From NCBI RefSeq assembly GCF_020880975.1, contig NZ_JAJIWP010000001.1:124001-188000 (forward strand): a DNA stretch of 64,000 nt, read 5' to 3'. The notes below the pieces were generated by a model, which worked only from the letters and a program-made list of their open reading frames with translations, did no database searches and was not told the DNA's origin. This DNA comes from Mucilaginibacter sp. UR6-1. Its GTDB lineage: Bacteria; Bacteroidota; Bacteroidia; Sphingobacteriales; Sphingobacteriaceae. Both the position numbers and the translations under genes were made by a program. This document shows positions 8,319 to 18,019 of the stretch, piece by piece (position 1 is the stretch's first letter; each line of letters opens with the position of its first letter).

Positions 8319-9779
8319 TCAGACCGAAAGGGGCAGGCTGAAATAAAAAGTGGCACCCTCAAACTCCTCGCTCTCAACCCATATTTTGCCTTTATGCAGG
8401 TGAATGATCTCGCCTGCTATGTACAGGCCGATGCCAAAACCGGCAACTGTTTTCATGATCTCGTTATCGGCACGGTAAAAGCGGTCAAACAGTTTTTCCT
8501 GATCCTGCTTTTTTACGCCGATGCCCTTATCAGTAACTGATATTACGGCATCGGTTTCATTAACCACGCAATTAACATAGATCTCCGTTTCGCGCGGTGA
8601 GTATTTGGCGGCGTTACTTAAAAAGTTATCCAATACCTGGGCTATCTTATTGCGGTCGGCATTTACCGGGGCGGCGTCATTGCGGTCAACTTCAATAAAG
8701 TGGCTGCTATTTATAAAGCGGGCATCGGCCACTACTTCATTTATGAGTTCGCTGATGTCAAAAACTTCGGGCGATAGGGTGATCTTACCCGACTCCAGTT
8801 TTGAGAGGTCAAGAAAACCGCGTATCATTTTGGTCATCTTCACAATCTGCAGATCAGCTTTGGCAAGGGCACCGGCAATAAAGGGTTCGCCCAGTTTTTG
8901 CGCCTTACCCATTGATATTTGTATGTACGATTTGATGGACGTAAGCGGCGTTTTAAGCTCGTGGCTTACCATCGCTATAAAATCATTTTTACGTATCTCT
9001 TCCTGCTTGCGCTGGGTAATATCTATCATTATACCCGAGTAATTGGCCGGGTTTCCGTGAGCATCATAATATAACCTGCCGGTTGAGTGCACCCAGTATT
9101 GCTTGCCTGTTTTTGGATCGGTAATAGGGTACTCCATATCGCAGCCACCGCCTTGTGCAAAGGCTTTGGTAATAGCGGCAACAACTTGCGGGCGCTGCTG
9201 TTCGCCTATGCGGGCCATAGCTTCGTCAAACAAAAGCTCATCATCAGGCTGCAACCCAAAAAACTGCTTGGTACGTGCTGATGGGTATATCTTCATGCTG
9301 GTGGCATCAATACTCCAGGTACCCAACCCGGCCGACTCAATGGCTAATTGCAAACGCTGCTGTGCCTCGGTAAGCTGAAAGCGCGCTGTTACCTGTTCAG
9401 TAATATCAATAGCGGTATGCAGTATGCCCCAAATACTGTGGTTGCTATCAGTAAGGGGTTTAAAAGTAATGTTATAGTATGATGCAATGGCTTTACCGTT
9501 TACTACACGGTCAACACGTTCCTCTTTAAGCTCAATATGCTGATTGTTTTGATAAGCATCGATCAGCAATGAGCCGAGCCGCTGGCAGGCAATCTCGGGC
9601 AGGGCATCGCAAAAAGGGGTGTCGAGTATGTCATCATCCTTTAACCATATTTGCAGCATGGCCTTATTAGCTACTTTTATGAGCATGTTTTTGCCGGTAT
9701 AAAGCGCAGTTGGAGCGGGCGTTTCGTCAATAACGGCACGCAGCATATCCGGTTCAATATCAAAAAGGGAAAAACTCAT
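8319..9779 (-). CDS. PAS sensor histidine kinase
   Basis: A 486-residue soluble kinase. It has a PAS domain at about 10-130 ending in AIDITEQVTAR, and a second PAS with PAC at about 137-260 ending in MIDITQRKQEE. HisKA follows with H273 in MVSHELKTPLTS, then a HATPase with LDNFLSNAAKYSP, VTDKGIGV and GFGIGLYIAGEI. There is no receiver, so the partner regulator must be separate. ATG 9779 lies just downstream of a perfect Bacteroidota -7 element at 9790-9797, implying a very short leader. It lies 129 bases upstream of the cyclic-nucleotide kinase on the same strand; that gap is large enough for a separate promoter. The PAS ligands are unknown. Confidence 0.92.
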   Translation of the reverse strand: MSFSLFDIEPDMLRAVIDETPAPTALYTGKNMLIKVANKAMLQIWLKDDDILDTPFCDALPEIACQRLGSLLIDAYQNNQHIELKEERVDRVVNGKAIASYYNITFKPLTDSNHSIWGILHTAIDITEQVTARFQLTEAQQRLQLAIESAGLGTWSIDATSMKIYPSARTKQFFGLQPDDELLFDEAMARIGEQQRPQVVAAITKAFAQGGGCDMEYPITDPKTGKQYWVHSTGRLYYDAHGNPANYSGIMIDITQRKQEEIRKNDFIAMVSHELKTPLTSIKSYIQISMGKAQKLGEPFIAGALAKADLQIVKMTKMIRGFLDLSKLESGKITLSPEVFDISELINEVVADARFINSSHFIEVDRNDAAPVNADRNKIAQVLDNFLSNAAKYSPRETEIYVNCVVNETDAVISVTDKGIGVKKQDQEKLFDRFYRADNEIMKTVAGFGIGLYIAGEIIHLHKGKIWVESEEFEGATFYFSLPLSV

Positions 9780-9789
9780 ACTTGGTTAG

Positions 9790-9797
9790 CAAATATA
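9790..9797 (-). promoter_or_regulatory. Promoter -7 element of the PAS kinase
   Basis: Read on the minus strand this is TATATTTG, a perfect match to the Bacteroidota -7 consensus TAnnTTTG. The ATG at 9779 lies about 10 bases downstream, so the transcript would have a leader of only a few bases. No good -33 TTG is visible at the usual 19-21 spacing. Confidence 0.45.
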
Positions 9798-9929
9798 GAT
9801 TGCAATCAGCATTTACTTATACGTAATTTTAAATGTAATGGTTAATGTCTTTTTTTTATCTTAAACGCATGGCATCTTTGTAATTTACAATTTAGTTTGC
9901 CGGGGGGGCACTGTAAAAAAACTGATAAC

Positions 9930-10289
9930 ATGCAAAGCAAAGCTACCAACGTTGACGATTATTTGAAGGAAGTGCCTACCGACCGCCTGGAGGCGCTTAT
10001 ACACTTGCGCGGGCTGTGCCGCCAAATATTTATTAACCATACCGAAAGTATGCTGTATGGCATGCCCACCTATACCATTAACGGCGTTGCCCATGTTGCC
10101 TTTAACAGCCAAAAGAATTACATATCGTTATACCTCACCGGTACTGAAATAATAGCCCGGTACAGCGACCGGCTGAATGCTTCGACAGGTAAAAGTTGTA
10201 TAAGGTTTAGCAAACCGCAAAAAATGGATTTTGATTTAATTGCCGAAATGCTGCGCGAAGTGGTGGCATTAAACACAACGGGTGCTTAA
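9930..10289 (+). CDS. DUF1801 domain protein
   Basis: A 119-residue protein of the DUF1801 (YdhG-like) family. The pattern seen is VDDYLKEVP, LRGLCRQIF, MLYGMPTYTINGVAHVAF, KNYISLYL, GKSCIRFSKP. These small cytoplasmic proteins have a mixed alpha/beta fold with no established reaction. ATG 9930 (MQSKATNVDD) is preferred; the longer frame from 9897 begins without ATG and adds an unrelated stretch. Its stop overlaps by four bases the stop of the convergent outer-membrane protein gene. A weak -7 element (CATCTTTG, 9873-9880) lies upstream. Confidence 0.85.
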   Translation: MQSKATNVDDYLKEVPTDRLEALIHLRGLCRQIFINHTESMLYGMPTYTINGVAHVAFNSQKNYISLYLTGTEIIARYSDRLNASTGKSCIRFSKPQKMDFDLIAEMLREVVALNTTGA

Positions 10290-11035
10290 AAGCGGATACC
10301 CAATGCCAAACCAAGCCTCGCCGTAATCCACTTACCATCCAGGTCTATCGTTGCGCCGTTTTGGTCAACCTTGTAATCAGTTTTTATAAAGCCGTTCTTA
10401 AATTCTTCCAGCTCATCGCGCAGGGCTTGCTGCTCGTTTTCATCAAGCGGCGCACGGCCGTCAACACGGCCGGATGAGTGGCCATAGCTGCCGCCAATTA
10501 TCCACCAGTCAAGGTAAACCAATTGGCTTATTTTAAATTGCGAACCTATCATCACCCCGCCCGAAAACGCGTTGAGGCTGCCCGAAAACGGGAATACCTT
10601 TTCGGTACCGTTATAATCATACTTGAACGGCAGCTCGGCAGTGTAATGCGCATAGCGAACATATGGCGCAATGTAAAAGCCCCGGCCGGCCTGTTCGCCG
10701 GTATAGTACCTGAATTCGGGCTCAACCACAAAGTTTCCGGTACGAAAACCGTCTATCTGTTTTGATACCTCATCATCATCAATAATATTTTTAAAAGCTT
10801 GTTTAAAAGGCAGGCTCGAGGTAGGCGCGTACCTGATACCCAGGGCTACCGATGTTTTTTGCCCTACAGGCCGCTCATACTGCAACGAAATGTTTTTGAG
10901 CAATAAGGCAGGTACATTCAGCTTTAAATAGTTATCGCCATCGTAATCGGTAGTTTGCGCTTGCAGTGTTGAACAAATAAAACTCAGGCAAGTAACAAGG
11001 CAGGTTAGCTTCACCGTATATTTAAAAGCAGCCAT
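10286..11035 (-). CDS. DUF3575-like outer-membrane protein
   Basis: A 249-residue exported protein with a signal peptide ending near STLQAQ. The mature part begins YLKLNVPALLLKNISLQYERP and continues with alternating amphipathic strands, typical of DUF3575 and related eight-stranded barrels, ending ARLGLALGIRF with a terminal Phe as usual for Bam substrates. ATG 11035 (MAAFKYTVK) is chosen because the longer frame starts with TTG. An acidic helical insert near residues 200-215 (DENEQQALRDELEEF) may be a periplasmic or surface loop. Function is unknown; a structural or stress-related barrel is plausible. Confidence 0.75.
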   Translation of the reverse strand: MAAFKYTVKLTCLVTCLSFICSTLQAQTTDYDGDNYLKLNVPALLLKNISLQYERPVGQKTSVALGIRYAPTSSLPFKQAFKNIIDDDEVSKQIDGFRTGNFVVEPEFRYYTGEQAGRGFYIAPYVRYAHYTAELPFKYDYNGTEKVFPFSGSLNAFSGGVMIGSQFKISQLVYLDWWIIGGSYGHSSGRVDGRAPLDENEQQALRDELEEFKNGFIKTDYKVDQNGATIDLDGKWITARLGLALGIRF

Positions 11036-11119
11036 GGTATACAATTATATTTAACATTTGGTAGTTGTATAATCGTATACGATGCCTGCTTTTTATTTGT
11101 TGTACCGATGGTAAATTAA

Positions 11120-12355
11120 TTACACAACCTGATCCTCTTTAACCACCGCAAGGTTACGGCGTACAGGCGCTGCCCGTTTAGCCAATGGCTTTTTGCTTTT
11201 TTTATTGCGTTTGCCCCACCATATCATAAAACCGGTTATGGGTAATGATGCGCATACCAAGCTTGCCAAAAATGCCAGTAGCTGCGTGCCCAAACCATAA
11301 ATACGGCCCGTATGAATATCTTTGTTGGAGTTGCGCCATTTTAAGCCTAATGGTTTTTGGCTGTGTATAAGCTTATCAAACTGTTTGCCGTTGCGCATAT
11401 CAAAGTAAAAATAACTCATATTGCGCCAGCCATCGCTGCGGTTTTTGTGGTATACAAAGGCCATCAGGGTTGGTTCGTCCTTCTCAGGCAGGTTAAGGCC
11501 GATGGTAAGGTAGTTGTTGCTGACCTCGTGTTGTATATGCGCTAAAATGTTATCAAGCGTATGTTTTTGATTAACAGCAGGAGGGAGGGTACTAACTTCA
11601 GGCGCTTTGCGTACCAGCTCAACCTTGCCCGGTGAGCCTAAAATGCGGTATATGCCATCTTCCCACCATTTGAACGACCATACCAGCCCAGTGATAGCAA
11701 TAATCATGGCAATGGGCAGCACGTAAAAGCCGAAGCTGTTATGCAGATCGTAATTAACGCGTTTCCACCGGGCATTCCATTTTACCGAGAGGTTTTTCTT
11801 TAGCTGCTTTAAATTTTTAGGCAGCCATAGCATAAACCCGGTAATCATCATCAGCAAAAACAACAAAATGCACGAGCCTATGATAACACTGCCTACCGGT
11901 TTTACCAGCAGCAACTGCCGGTGCAGTTGTTCGGTAATATTGAAAAACTCGTACCTAACGTCAATAACCCCAAGTACTTCACCTGTATATTGATTGATGT
12001 AAACATCATCTTTATACTTAAACTGGCTAAAATAGCTCCACCATTGTATTTTATCCTTTTTATTAATTTTTGATGCGGAGAAGATATAGCTGTGGTCGGC
12101 TTCATTAATACGGATATCACTAACCGGCTTTTTTTTGCCCAGCTTTGCTTGTGCTATCACCAATAACTCAGAAACCGGCCTTGCGGGGCCGGTTTGTTTC
12201 ACCTCGACAAGGTCGCGGTGAAAAGTATCAAAAAGCTCATCTTCAAACACCAGGATGCACCCGGTTACTGATACCAGTACTACGATGATACCGGTAACCA
12301 GGCCTACCCATAAATGCAGCCATGCAGCTACGGCTTTAACTCGCTTCCAGATCAT
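11120..12355 (-). CDS. PepSY-associated transmembrane protein
   Basis: A 411-residue inner-membrane protein with an N-terminal helix (HLWVGLVTGIIVVLVSVTGCILVFEDELF), a large periplasmic PepSY-type region, and at least three further membrane helices (VIIGSCILLFLLMMITGFMLW; FYVLPIAMIIAITGLVW; a C-terminal one before WWGKRNKKSKK). In Bacteroidota and Proteobacteria such proteins lie beside TonB siderophore receptors and are thought to help reduce or release iron in the periplasm. Here it begins 6 bases after the receptor gene stop, so they form an operon. The basic tail (KRNKKSKKPLAKRA) is cytoplasmic. The ferric-reductase role is inference from context. Confidence 0.88.
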   Translation of the reverse strand: MIWKRVKAVAAWLHLWVGLVTGIIVVLVSVTGCILVFEDELFDTFHRDLVEVKQTGPARPVSELLVIAQAKLGKKKPVSDIRINEADHSYIFSASKINKKDKIQWWSYFSQFKYKDDVYINQYTGEVLGVIDVRYEFFNITEQLHRQLLLVKPVGSVIIGSCILLFLLMMITGFMLWLPKNLKQLKKNLSVKWNARWKRVNYDLHNSFGFYVLPIAMIIAITGLVWSFKWWEDGIYRILGSPGKVELVRKAPEVSTLPPAVNQKHTLDNILAHIQHEVSNNYLTIGLNLPEKDEPTLMAFVYHKNRSDGWRNMSYFYFDMRNGKQFDKLIHSQKPLGLKWRNSNKDIHTGRIYGLGTQLLAFLASLVCASLPITGFMIWWGKRNKKSKKPLAKRAAPVRRNLAVVKEDQVV

Positions 12356-12361
12356 AAGCTA

Positions 12362-14824
12362 TTAAAAATCGTACGTTAAAGTTAAAAGATAATTTGCAGG
12401 TGCGCCCGGGAACAGCCTGATATAATCATAGCCACCTACCCAGTATTTTTTGCCGGTGATGTTGTTGGCATTAAATTGCAACTGTACTTTATTAACACGA
12501 TAGTAAGCCGCCGCGTTAACCAGCAGGTACTCCGGTATGGTTTTAGTTAAATCGATAGATAAGTTACGCTCACCCACATAGTTTGAGCCAACACCTAAAC
12601 CAAAGCCGCTTAACGGGCCACGTACAAAATTATATCTCGTCCAGATGTTTGCACTGTTTTTTGGCGCGTTTGGCTTTTGCAAACCAAGTTCAACAGGATT
12701 TGGACTATCTACAATTTTTGCATCGTTATAAGCGTATGACGCTAAAATGCTCCAGTTTGGCAAAATACGGCCGGTAATATCAAACTCAATACCACGTGCG
12801 CGCTCTTTACCAATCTGCCTTAAAAGTTCAGGGTTAGTGGCATCATTAGCATTATAAAGGGTATTGTTCTGCTCAATTTGATAAACTGCGGTAGTGATGC
12901 TCAACCTGTCATCAAACCAACTGCTTTTTGCACCAAACTCGATCATGTTGCTGGTTAAGGGATCAAACGGTCCACCCGCATTAGGGTTAGCCAGGTTGGC
13001 CGCGGTTTGCGGGTTGTAACCCATTACATAAGTACCGTAAACATTGATATTTTTAGTAGCGGTATACACCAGGCCGAAACGTGGCAGCCAGGCGCTTGAA
13101 TGCGTTTTAACTTCGGTATTGGTGAGGTAATTGTTAAAGTCGGTATAGTATTCATAACGGATTCCGGCTAATAATTGCAAACGGCCCAATTTGATTTGAT
13201 CCTGCACATAACCTGCATTCAGGTAATAATAAGTTGGTGCAAGGGTAGTTGGTGCAAAAAAAGCTTTGGTATCGTCCTGCATGCGCTGAGACAATATTGA
13301 ATTGTTAAGATCAAACGATGGTACGTTTGGCATTGGATTGCCATTAGCTTCATGTTTATATAATGAATCGCGCGTTGATACATACGACGCAATTGAGCGG
13401 GTATTTAATGAATCACGATATCCGGATGCTGTAAGCTGTGATGCACCAGCAGGCATTTTCTCGCTGCCATAATCATAGCCAACTACAATTTTGTGCTCAA
13501 AGGGACCCGTTTTAACATTGTAATTGAAGTATCCGCTCAGGTTGTCAATGTATCGTTTACGCTTGCGCTGAAATATTTGCATTGCTACTAAGTTCGAAAT
13601 ATCTTTTCCGGTTCTGTCCTTAGCAAAAGCATTTGCACTTCTGTGCTCATACAAGTCTTCCTGGTAGCCGGTTTTTGAATAGGCGGCGTTAAAGCTAAGC
13701 TTATCATTAAATTTATGGTTTAATGATAGGGTTACAATGTAGGTTTGCTCGTTCAAAAAATCGTTAGCGGTACTCAGCGCTAATGATTGTGGGGTAGAGT
13801 AAAGGTCGTTACCAATTACTGACTGGCCCCTGTCAAGCCTTGAGCGTGAGCTGTTGTACACCATATCAAAGTTGATGCTGGTTTTTTCGGACGCTATAAA
13901 GGTAAGCGATGGCGCAACCACAACATTCTTGTCAAATTGCAGGTCGCGGAACGAGCCTGCATCCTCATAACCCAAATTGAGGCGGTAAAGCAGTGAACTA
14001 TCCTTATTGGCAGGACCGGTAAAGTCAGCCAAACCACGCAGGGTGTTAAAGCTGCCTAATGACATGCTTAACTGGCGGCGGGTTTCATTCAGCGGTTTTT
14101 TAGTTACACGGTTAACAACACCACCCGGGCTGGCGTTACCATACAGGGCTGATGACGGGCCTTTCAATACCTCAACACGCTCCAGGTAATTGGTAAGCGG
14201 CTGTTTCCAAAAGCCGGTGCTGGTACGCAGGCCGTTAACCAGTTGCGTATTGCTTTGGCCGTTAACGCGAAAGCCACGTATGGTCAGGTCATCATAAAAA
14301 GTGAACTGGTTTACACCACTAAAGTTTTTAACGATATCGCCGGTACGCACAACGCCCTGGTCAGCCATTAATTCCTTACTGGCGTAGGATACAGACTGTG
14401 GCAGATCCTTAATATCGGTTTCGGTTTTGTTGCCGATAAAGGTCGATTTGGTTTTGTAAGTTTTCTCCTTACGGCCGGTTATCTCAACCTGTTGCAGTGA
14501 TGAATTATCAGTAGATAGGGAGATGTTCTGTTTAACGCTGGCACCCGCTGTTACATTTATTTTATGCGATGAGGCAGTGTAGCCAATAAAGCTAACGTGC
14601 AGGGTATAAGTTCCGGGTTCGAGTTTAATGGTGTAGCGGCCTTTAGCGTCAGTAGCGGCGCTGAGTGATGTGCCTTCAATAGCTACAGTAGTGCCGGGTA
14701 GCGGGTCGCCTTTTTCGTCAATCACTACGCCGCTTACGGTTTGTGATGTTTGTGCATATGCGGGAGGAATAAAATAAAGAACGCAACTGAGCAGCAAAAA
14801 AGAGAATAATAAACGTTTCGTCAT
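12362..14824 (-). CDS. TonB-dependent siderophore receptor
   Basis: An 820-residue outer-membrane receptor. A signal peptide ends near PPAYAQ. A carboxypeptidase-regulatory-like domain (about 27-110, VSGVVIDEKGDPLPGTTVAI) comes next, then the plug with DLPQSVSYASKELM, IRGFRVNGQSNT, VEVLKGPSSALYGNASPGGVVN, and a 22-strand barrel ending LLTLTYDF. The plug pattern is that of the siderophore (FhuA/FecA-like) subclass. It should import a ferric chelate in a TonB-dependent way, with the PepSY protein downstream as its periplasmic or inner-membrane partner. ATG 14824 (MTKRLLFSF) is chosen over a TTG 42 bases earlier. A good promoter lies at 14864-14896. No Fur box was confidently found. Confidence 0.92.
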   Translation of the reverse strand: MTKRLLFSFLLLSCVLYFIPPAYAQTSQTVSGVVIDEKGDPLPGTTVAIEGTSLSAATDAKGRYTIKLEPGTYTLHVSFIGYTASSHKINVTAGASVKQNISLSTDNSSLQQVEITGRKEKTYKTKSTFIGNKTETDIKDLPQSVSYASKELMADQGVVRTGDIVKNFSGVNQFTFYDDLTIRGFRVNGQSNTQLVNGLRTSTGFWKQPLTNYLERVEVLKGPSSALYGNASPGGVVNRVTKKPLNETRRQLSMSLGSFNTLRGLADFTGPANKDSSLLYRLNLGYEDAGSFRDLQFDKNVVVAPSLTFIASEKTSINFDMVYNSSRSRLDRGQSVIGNDLYSTPQSLALSTANDFLNEQTYIVTLSLNHKFNDKLSFNAAYSKTGYQEDLYEHRSANAFAKDRTGKDISNLVAMQIFQRKRKRYIDNLSGYFNYNVKTGPFEHKIVVGYDYGSEKMPAGASQLTASGYRDSLNTRSIASYVSTRDSLYKHEANGNPMPNVPSFDLNNSILSQRMQDDTKAFFAPTTLAPTYYYLNAGYVQDQIKLGRLQLLAGIRYEYYTDFNNYLTNTEVKTHSSAWLPRFGLVYTATKNINVYGTYVMGYNPQTAANLANPNAGGPFDPLTSNMIEFGAKSSWFDDRLSITTAVYQIEQNNTLYNANDATNPELLRQIGKERARGIEFDITGRILPNWSILASYAYNDAKIVDSPNPVELGLQKPNAPKNSANIWTRYNFVRGPLSGFGLGVGSNYVGERNLSIDLTKTIPEYLLVNAAAYYRVNKVQLQFNANNITGKKYWVGGYDYIRLFPGAPANYLLTLTYDF

Positions 14825-14863
14825 GTTAAATTGTGCGGATTGTGATGGTAATAAATAACACCG

Positions 14864-14896
14864 CAAATGTATATTCTTATTTAGATTAAATCCAAA
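14864..14896 (-). promoter_or_regulatory. Promoter of the siderophore receptor operon
   Basis: On the minus strand TTTG (14893-14896) is followed after about 21 bases by TACATTTG (14864-14871), matching the Bacteroidota consensus TTTG/TAnnTTTG. The predicted start lies near 14858, about 34 bases before the ATG. Confidence 0.6.
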
Positions 14897-14941
14897 TAAA
14901 TTGTTAAAAACATGTTAAAACATTCAAACAAGTTGTAAATA

Positions 14942-16165
14942 TTATGTTGAAACCTGCTCCATCCAGTTTTTACCATGGCTAAAGCGAGCTACAAGCATGG
15001 CAGCAACCGTATCGCCGGTTGAATTAAGGAGGGTAGCCAATGGATCAACCAGTGTGCCTATGATGATGGCAGGGGGGAGCGCCTCCGGCGGAAAACCGTA
15101 GGCAGATATAAAAAGCAACTCGCCAACGTAGCCGCCATTGGGGATGCCGCCCTCAACAATACTAACCAAAATGGTAATAGCCAGGGCAGTAATAATAGTT
15201 TCCGGGCTGTCAAACCCTTTGCCAAACAATGCAAACACCACTGCCATTTTTACGATGGACGAGATGCTCGAGCCATCCTTATGCAGTGTAGCGCCAAGCG
15301 GTATGGTAATATTGGCAATATAATCGGGCACGCCAATTTTTTTGGCGGCTTCCAGATTAGCCGGTATGGTAGCAATGCTGCTGCAGGTACTTACCGCCGT
15401 TGCCGATGGGATGATGTTGTTTTTCCAGTAGCGTTTAAAACCTTTGATGCCGCCCGCTATAAAGGCATAGGCACTAAATCCAAACACAAAATAAAATGCG
15501 CCCACACTATAGTATAAGCCTAATGATTTAGCATAAGCGCCAAAAAGCTGCGGCCCGAAATAACCCACCTGGTAAGCAAAGTAAGCCCCAAGGCCAACAG
15601 GTGCCATCTTCATCAGTATGATGAAGAGCTGCTTGAAAACCTCGTTCCCCGCGTTTAAAAAGCGGGCAAAGCGTACGCCATCCTCGCCGGAGCGCAGTAC
15701 CGCGAAGCCGATGAGTACAGAGAATAATATCATGGCCAGCATGCTTGAGCGGGTGAATAGCTGGTAAAAATCGGCCGTGGTAAAAAGCTGTACCATTTGC
15801 TCACCAAAAGGCTTTTTACTGATTTGCTCGGTAAGTGGTGGCGCGGTTAACTGCTCATGTACCGGGAACAGGCGTACCGCTATTATGGTTAACGTGGCTG
15901 ATACCAGTATCGTCCCTAAAAATACCAGCGATGTTACACTGAGTAATTTACCAATACGGTTGGTGCCGTTTAAATTAGCTATGGCCGATGATATGGCAAA
16001 GAATACCAATGGCACTACTGCGATGAACAACAAGTTCAGGAAAATATCCCCGATAGGTTTCAATACAACTACCTGTTTGCCCATTACCAAACCTGCAATG
16101 GCACCGGCGCTTACGCCGCTGATAAGCCATAATATTCCGCTGTAGTTTTTTAGCCAGTTATTCAT
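14942..16165 (-). CDS. Dicarboxylate/amino-acid:cation symporter (DAACS family)
   Basis: A 407-residue polytopic inner-membrane protein of the GltP/DctA family. The family signatures are visible: a serine-rich reentrant loop (STCSSIATIPANLEAAKKIGVP, about 255-276), the TM7 region GATLHKDGSS (which replaces the NMDGT-like motif) and the second hairpin EGGIPNGGYVGELLFISAYG. The C-terminal substrate region reads LVDPLATLLNSTGDTVAAMLVAR. It imports acidic amino acids or C4-dicarboxylates with sodium or protons. ATG 16165 is the start. It diverges from the M1 peptidase. The altered TM7 motif suggests substrate choice may differ from glutamate; exact substrate is unknown. Confidence 0.9.
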   Translation of the reverse strand: MNNWLKNYSGILWLISGVSAGAIAGLVMGKQVVVLKPIGDIFLNLLFIAVVPLVFFAISSAIANLNGTNRIGKLLSVTSLVFLGTILVSATLTIIAVRLFPVHEQLTAPPLTEQISKKPFGEQMVQLFTTADFYQLFTRSSMLAMILFSVLIGFAVLRSGEDGVRFARFLNAGNEVFKQLFIILMKMAPVGLGAYFAYQVGYFGPQLFGAYAKSLGLYYSVGAFYFVFGFSAYAFIAGGIKGFKRYWKNNIIPSATAVSTCSSIATIPANLEAAKKIGVPDYIANITIPLGATLHKDGSSISSIVKMAVVFALFGKGFDSPETIITALAITILVSIVEGGIPNGGYVGELLFISAYGFPPEALPPAIIIGTLVDPLATLLNSTGDTVAAMLVARFSHGKNWMEQVST

Positions 16166-16223
16166 TTACCGTTTTAAAGGTGTGCCGCAGGCTAAGATAT
16201 GTAAAAAAGGAGCTAATAAGCGG

Positions 16224-16255
16224 TTGGCAAGCCATGGCTTTGTAAACTATTTTTG
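16224..16255 (+). promoter_or_regulatory. Promoter of the M1 peptidase
   Basis: TTG at 16224-16226 and TATTTTTG at 16248-16255 are separated by 21 bases, an almost ideal Bacteroidota promoter. The predicted leader before ATG 16294 is about 33 bases. Confidence 0.6.
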
Positions 16256-16293
16256 CTAATTGCAGGCCTTATGCCCGTATATTTATTTTGATT

Positions 16294-17955
16294 ATGATAC
16301 ACACCAGATTATGCCTTACTGCTTTAGCACTGCTTGCCGCTGCCGGTTGCTTTGCCCAAACAGCCCCCAAAGTTTATATCCGTGCCGATACCCTGCGCGG
16401 CACCATCACCCCGGAGCGTGTTTGGTGGAACGTGTTAAAGTACGATATTACCGTTAAGCCCGATTACAACAGCAAAACCACATCAGGCTCAAACGTGATC
16501 ACCTACAAAGTGCTTTCGGGCAAGCACACACCGGTAATGCAGGTTGACTTGCAGGAGCCGCTGAATATTGACAGCATATTGCTGGATGGCAAACAAAAAC
16601 TAAAATATACCCGTGAGGGCAATGCCTGGCATGTAACCGTTGGCGAACAGGCCGCGAAATCAGAACATAAGCTGGCCGTTTATTTTTCAGGCACGCCCAA
16701 AGAGGGGGTTAGGCCGCCCTGGGTAGGCGGGTGGACGTTCGCCAAAGATTCACTTAACCGCCCCTGGATGACAGTTACCTGCCAGGGCCTCGGCGCTTCG
16801 GTGTGGTATCCTTGTAAAGATCACCAGTCGGACGAGCCGGATCAAGGGGCTTCGCTAACCATGATCGTGCCGGATACGCTGGTAGCCGTTGCCAATGGCA
16901 GGATGCTATCACACGCAAAAAACAATGATGGTACCGCTACCTACAAATGGGCGGTAACCAACCCCATCAACAATTACGATATTATACCCTACATAGGCAA
17001 GTACGTAAACTTTAGCGAGGTTTACAATGGCGAAAAAGGCAAGCTCGACCTGAATTACTGGGTGCTTGATTATAACCTGCCGAAGGCTAAAACCTATATG
17101 CCGTTTGAAGTAAAACACATGCTAAAGGCGTTTGAGCACTGGTTTGGTCCGTATCCGTTTTATGAGGATGGTTATAAGCTGATTGACGCGCCGCATACCG
17201 GTATGGAGCATCAGAGCGCCGTGGCTTACGGCAACTGGTACAAACCGGGCTACCGCCTGCGCGATGCATCAGGTACCGGACTCGGCATGAAGTGGGATTT
17301 TATCATCGTGCACGAGAGCGGGCACGAGTGGTTCGGCAACAACATCACCAGTAACGATCTGGCTGATATGTGGATACACGAAAGCTTTACCAATTACTCC
17401 GAAACCCTGTATGTTGATTACCGCTTCGGCGTTGATGCCGGTAACGATTATAACTACGGCATCCGCAAGGGAATACAAAATAAGGAACCGATCATTCCGC
17501 CATATAACGTAAATGCGCAGGGCAGCGGCGATATGTATCCTAAAGGCGGCAATATGCTGCAAACCATCAGGCATAGTATTAATGATGATGTGCTGTTTCG
17601 TAACATTATGCGCGGGTTGAACAAGCAGTTTTACCATCAAACCATAACCGCCGCGCAGATTCAGAACTACATATCCGGCCAGGCTAAATTCGATTATAAA
17701 AAAGTGTTTACACAATACCTGACCACCACGCAGATCCCAAACCTGGAATTGCAATACAGCACTGACGGTAAAACGCTTAAATACCGTTACACCAATTGCA
17801 TACCCGGCTTTAATTTACCATTAGTGTTAAAGGATCAAACCAAACAGGTAAAACTCAGCCCGACAACCGAATGGAAAACCATTACAGTAGGTGCGGATAA
17901 AGAGTTATTTAAGCCGGAGGCTATTATTAAAATGTACTATATCACGGTATCTTAA
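16294..17955 (+). CDS. M1 family zinc aminopeptidase, exported
   Basis: A 553-residue peptidase with a signal peptide (LALLAAAGCFAQ). Zinc ligands and catalytic residues are H340-E341-S-G-H344 and E363 in MWIHESFTNY, the HExxH-plus-18-E signature of gluzincins. The exopeptidase motif GAMEN appears as TGMEHQS, which keeps the Glu that binds the free amino terminus. It is shorter than the 850-residue PepN type and fits the secreted M1 enzymes of Bacteroidota that lack the long C-terminal helical domain. It removes N-terminal residues from periplasmic peptides. ATG 16294 is the start; the frame two codons earlier begins with TTG. A terminator follows. Confidence 0.92.
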   Translation: MIHTRLCLTALALLAAAGCFAQTAPKVYIRADTLRGTITPERVWWNVLKYDITVKPDYNSKTTSGSNVITYKVLSGKHTPVMQVDLQEPLNIDSILLDGKQKLKYTREGNAWHVTVGEQAAKSEHKLAVYFSGTPKEGVRPPWVGGWTFAKDSLNRPWMTVTCQGLGASVWYPCKDHQSDEPDQGASLTMIVPDTLVAVANGRMLSHAKNNDGTATYKWAVTNPINNYDIIPYIGKYVNFSEVYNGEKGKLDLNYWVLDYNLPKAKTYMPFEVKHMLKAFEHWFGPYPFYEDGYKLIDAPHTGMEHQSAVAYGNWYKPGYRLRDASGTGLGMKWDFIIVHESGHEWFGNNITSNDLADMWIHESFTNYSETLYVDYRFGVDAGNDYNYGIRKGIQNKEPIIPPYNVNAQGSGDMYPKGGNMLQTIRHSINDDVLFRNIMRGLNKQFYHQTITAAQIQNYISGQAKFDYKKVFTQYLTTTQIPNLELQYSTDGKTLKYRYTNCIPGFNLPLVLKDQTKQVKLSPTTEWKTITVGADKELFKPEAIIKMYYITVS

Positions 17956-17972
17956 TATGTTTATAACCCATA

Positions 17973-18005
17973 AAAATGGCCGCTTTGAATAAAAGCGGCC
18001 ATTTT
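17973..18005. terminator. Bidirectional terminator
   Basis: A 13-base perfect stem (arms 17973-17985 and 17993-18005) with a 7-base loop, A-rich before and T-rich after. It lies between the M1 peptidase and the convergent VOC gene and can serve both. Confidence 0.85.
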
Positions 18006-18019
18006 ATTTTATATCGATA

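Noticed and set aside
14825..14866. Longer starts at TTG codons for several genes (for example TTG 14866 for the siderophore receptor, 8246 for the cyclic-nucleotide kinase, 20920 for GH127)
   Set aside because: Each adds residues before a good signal peptide or domain start that already has its own ATG; the ATG starts are preferred.
17269..17754. 161-codon minus-strand frame inside the M1 peptidase
   Set aside because: It opposes the zinc-site region of a conserved enzyme; no start signal.
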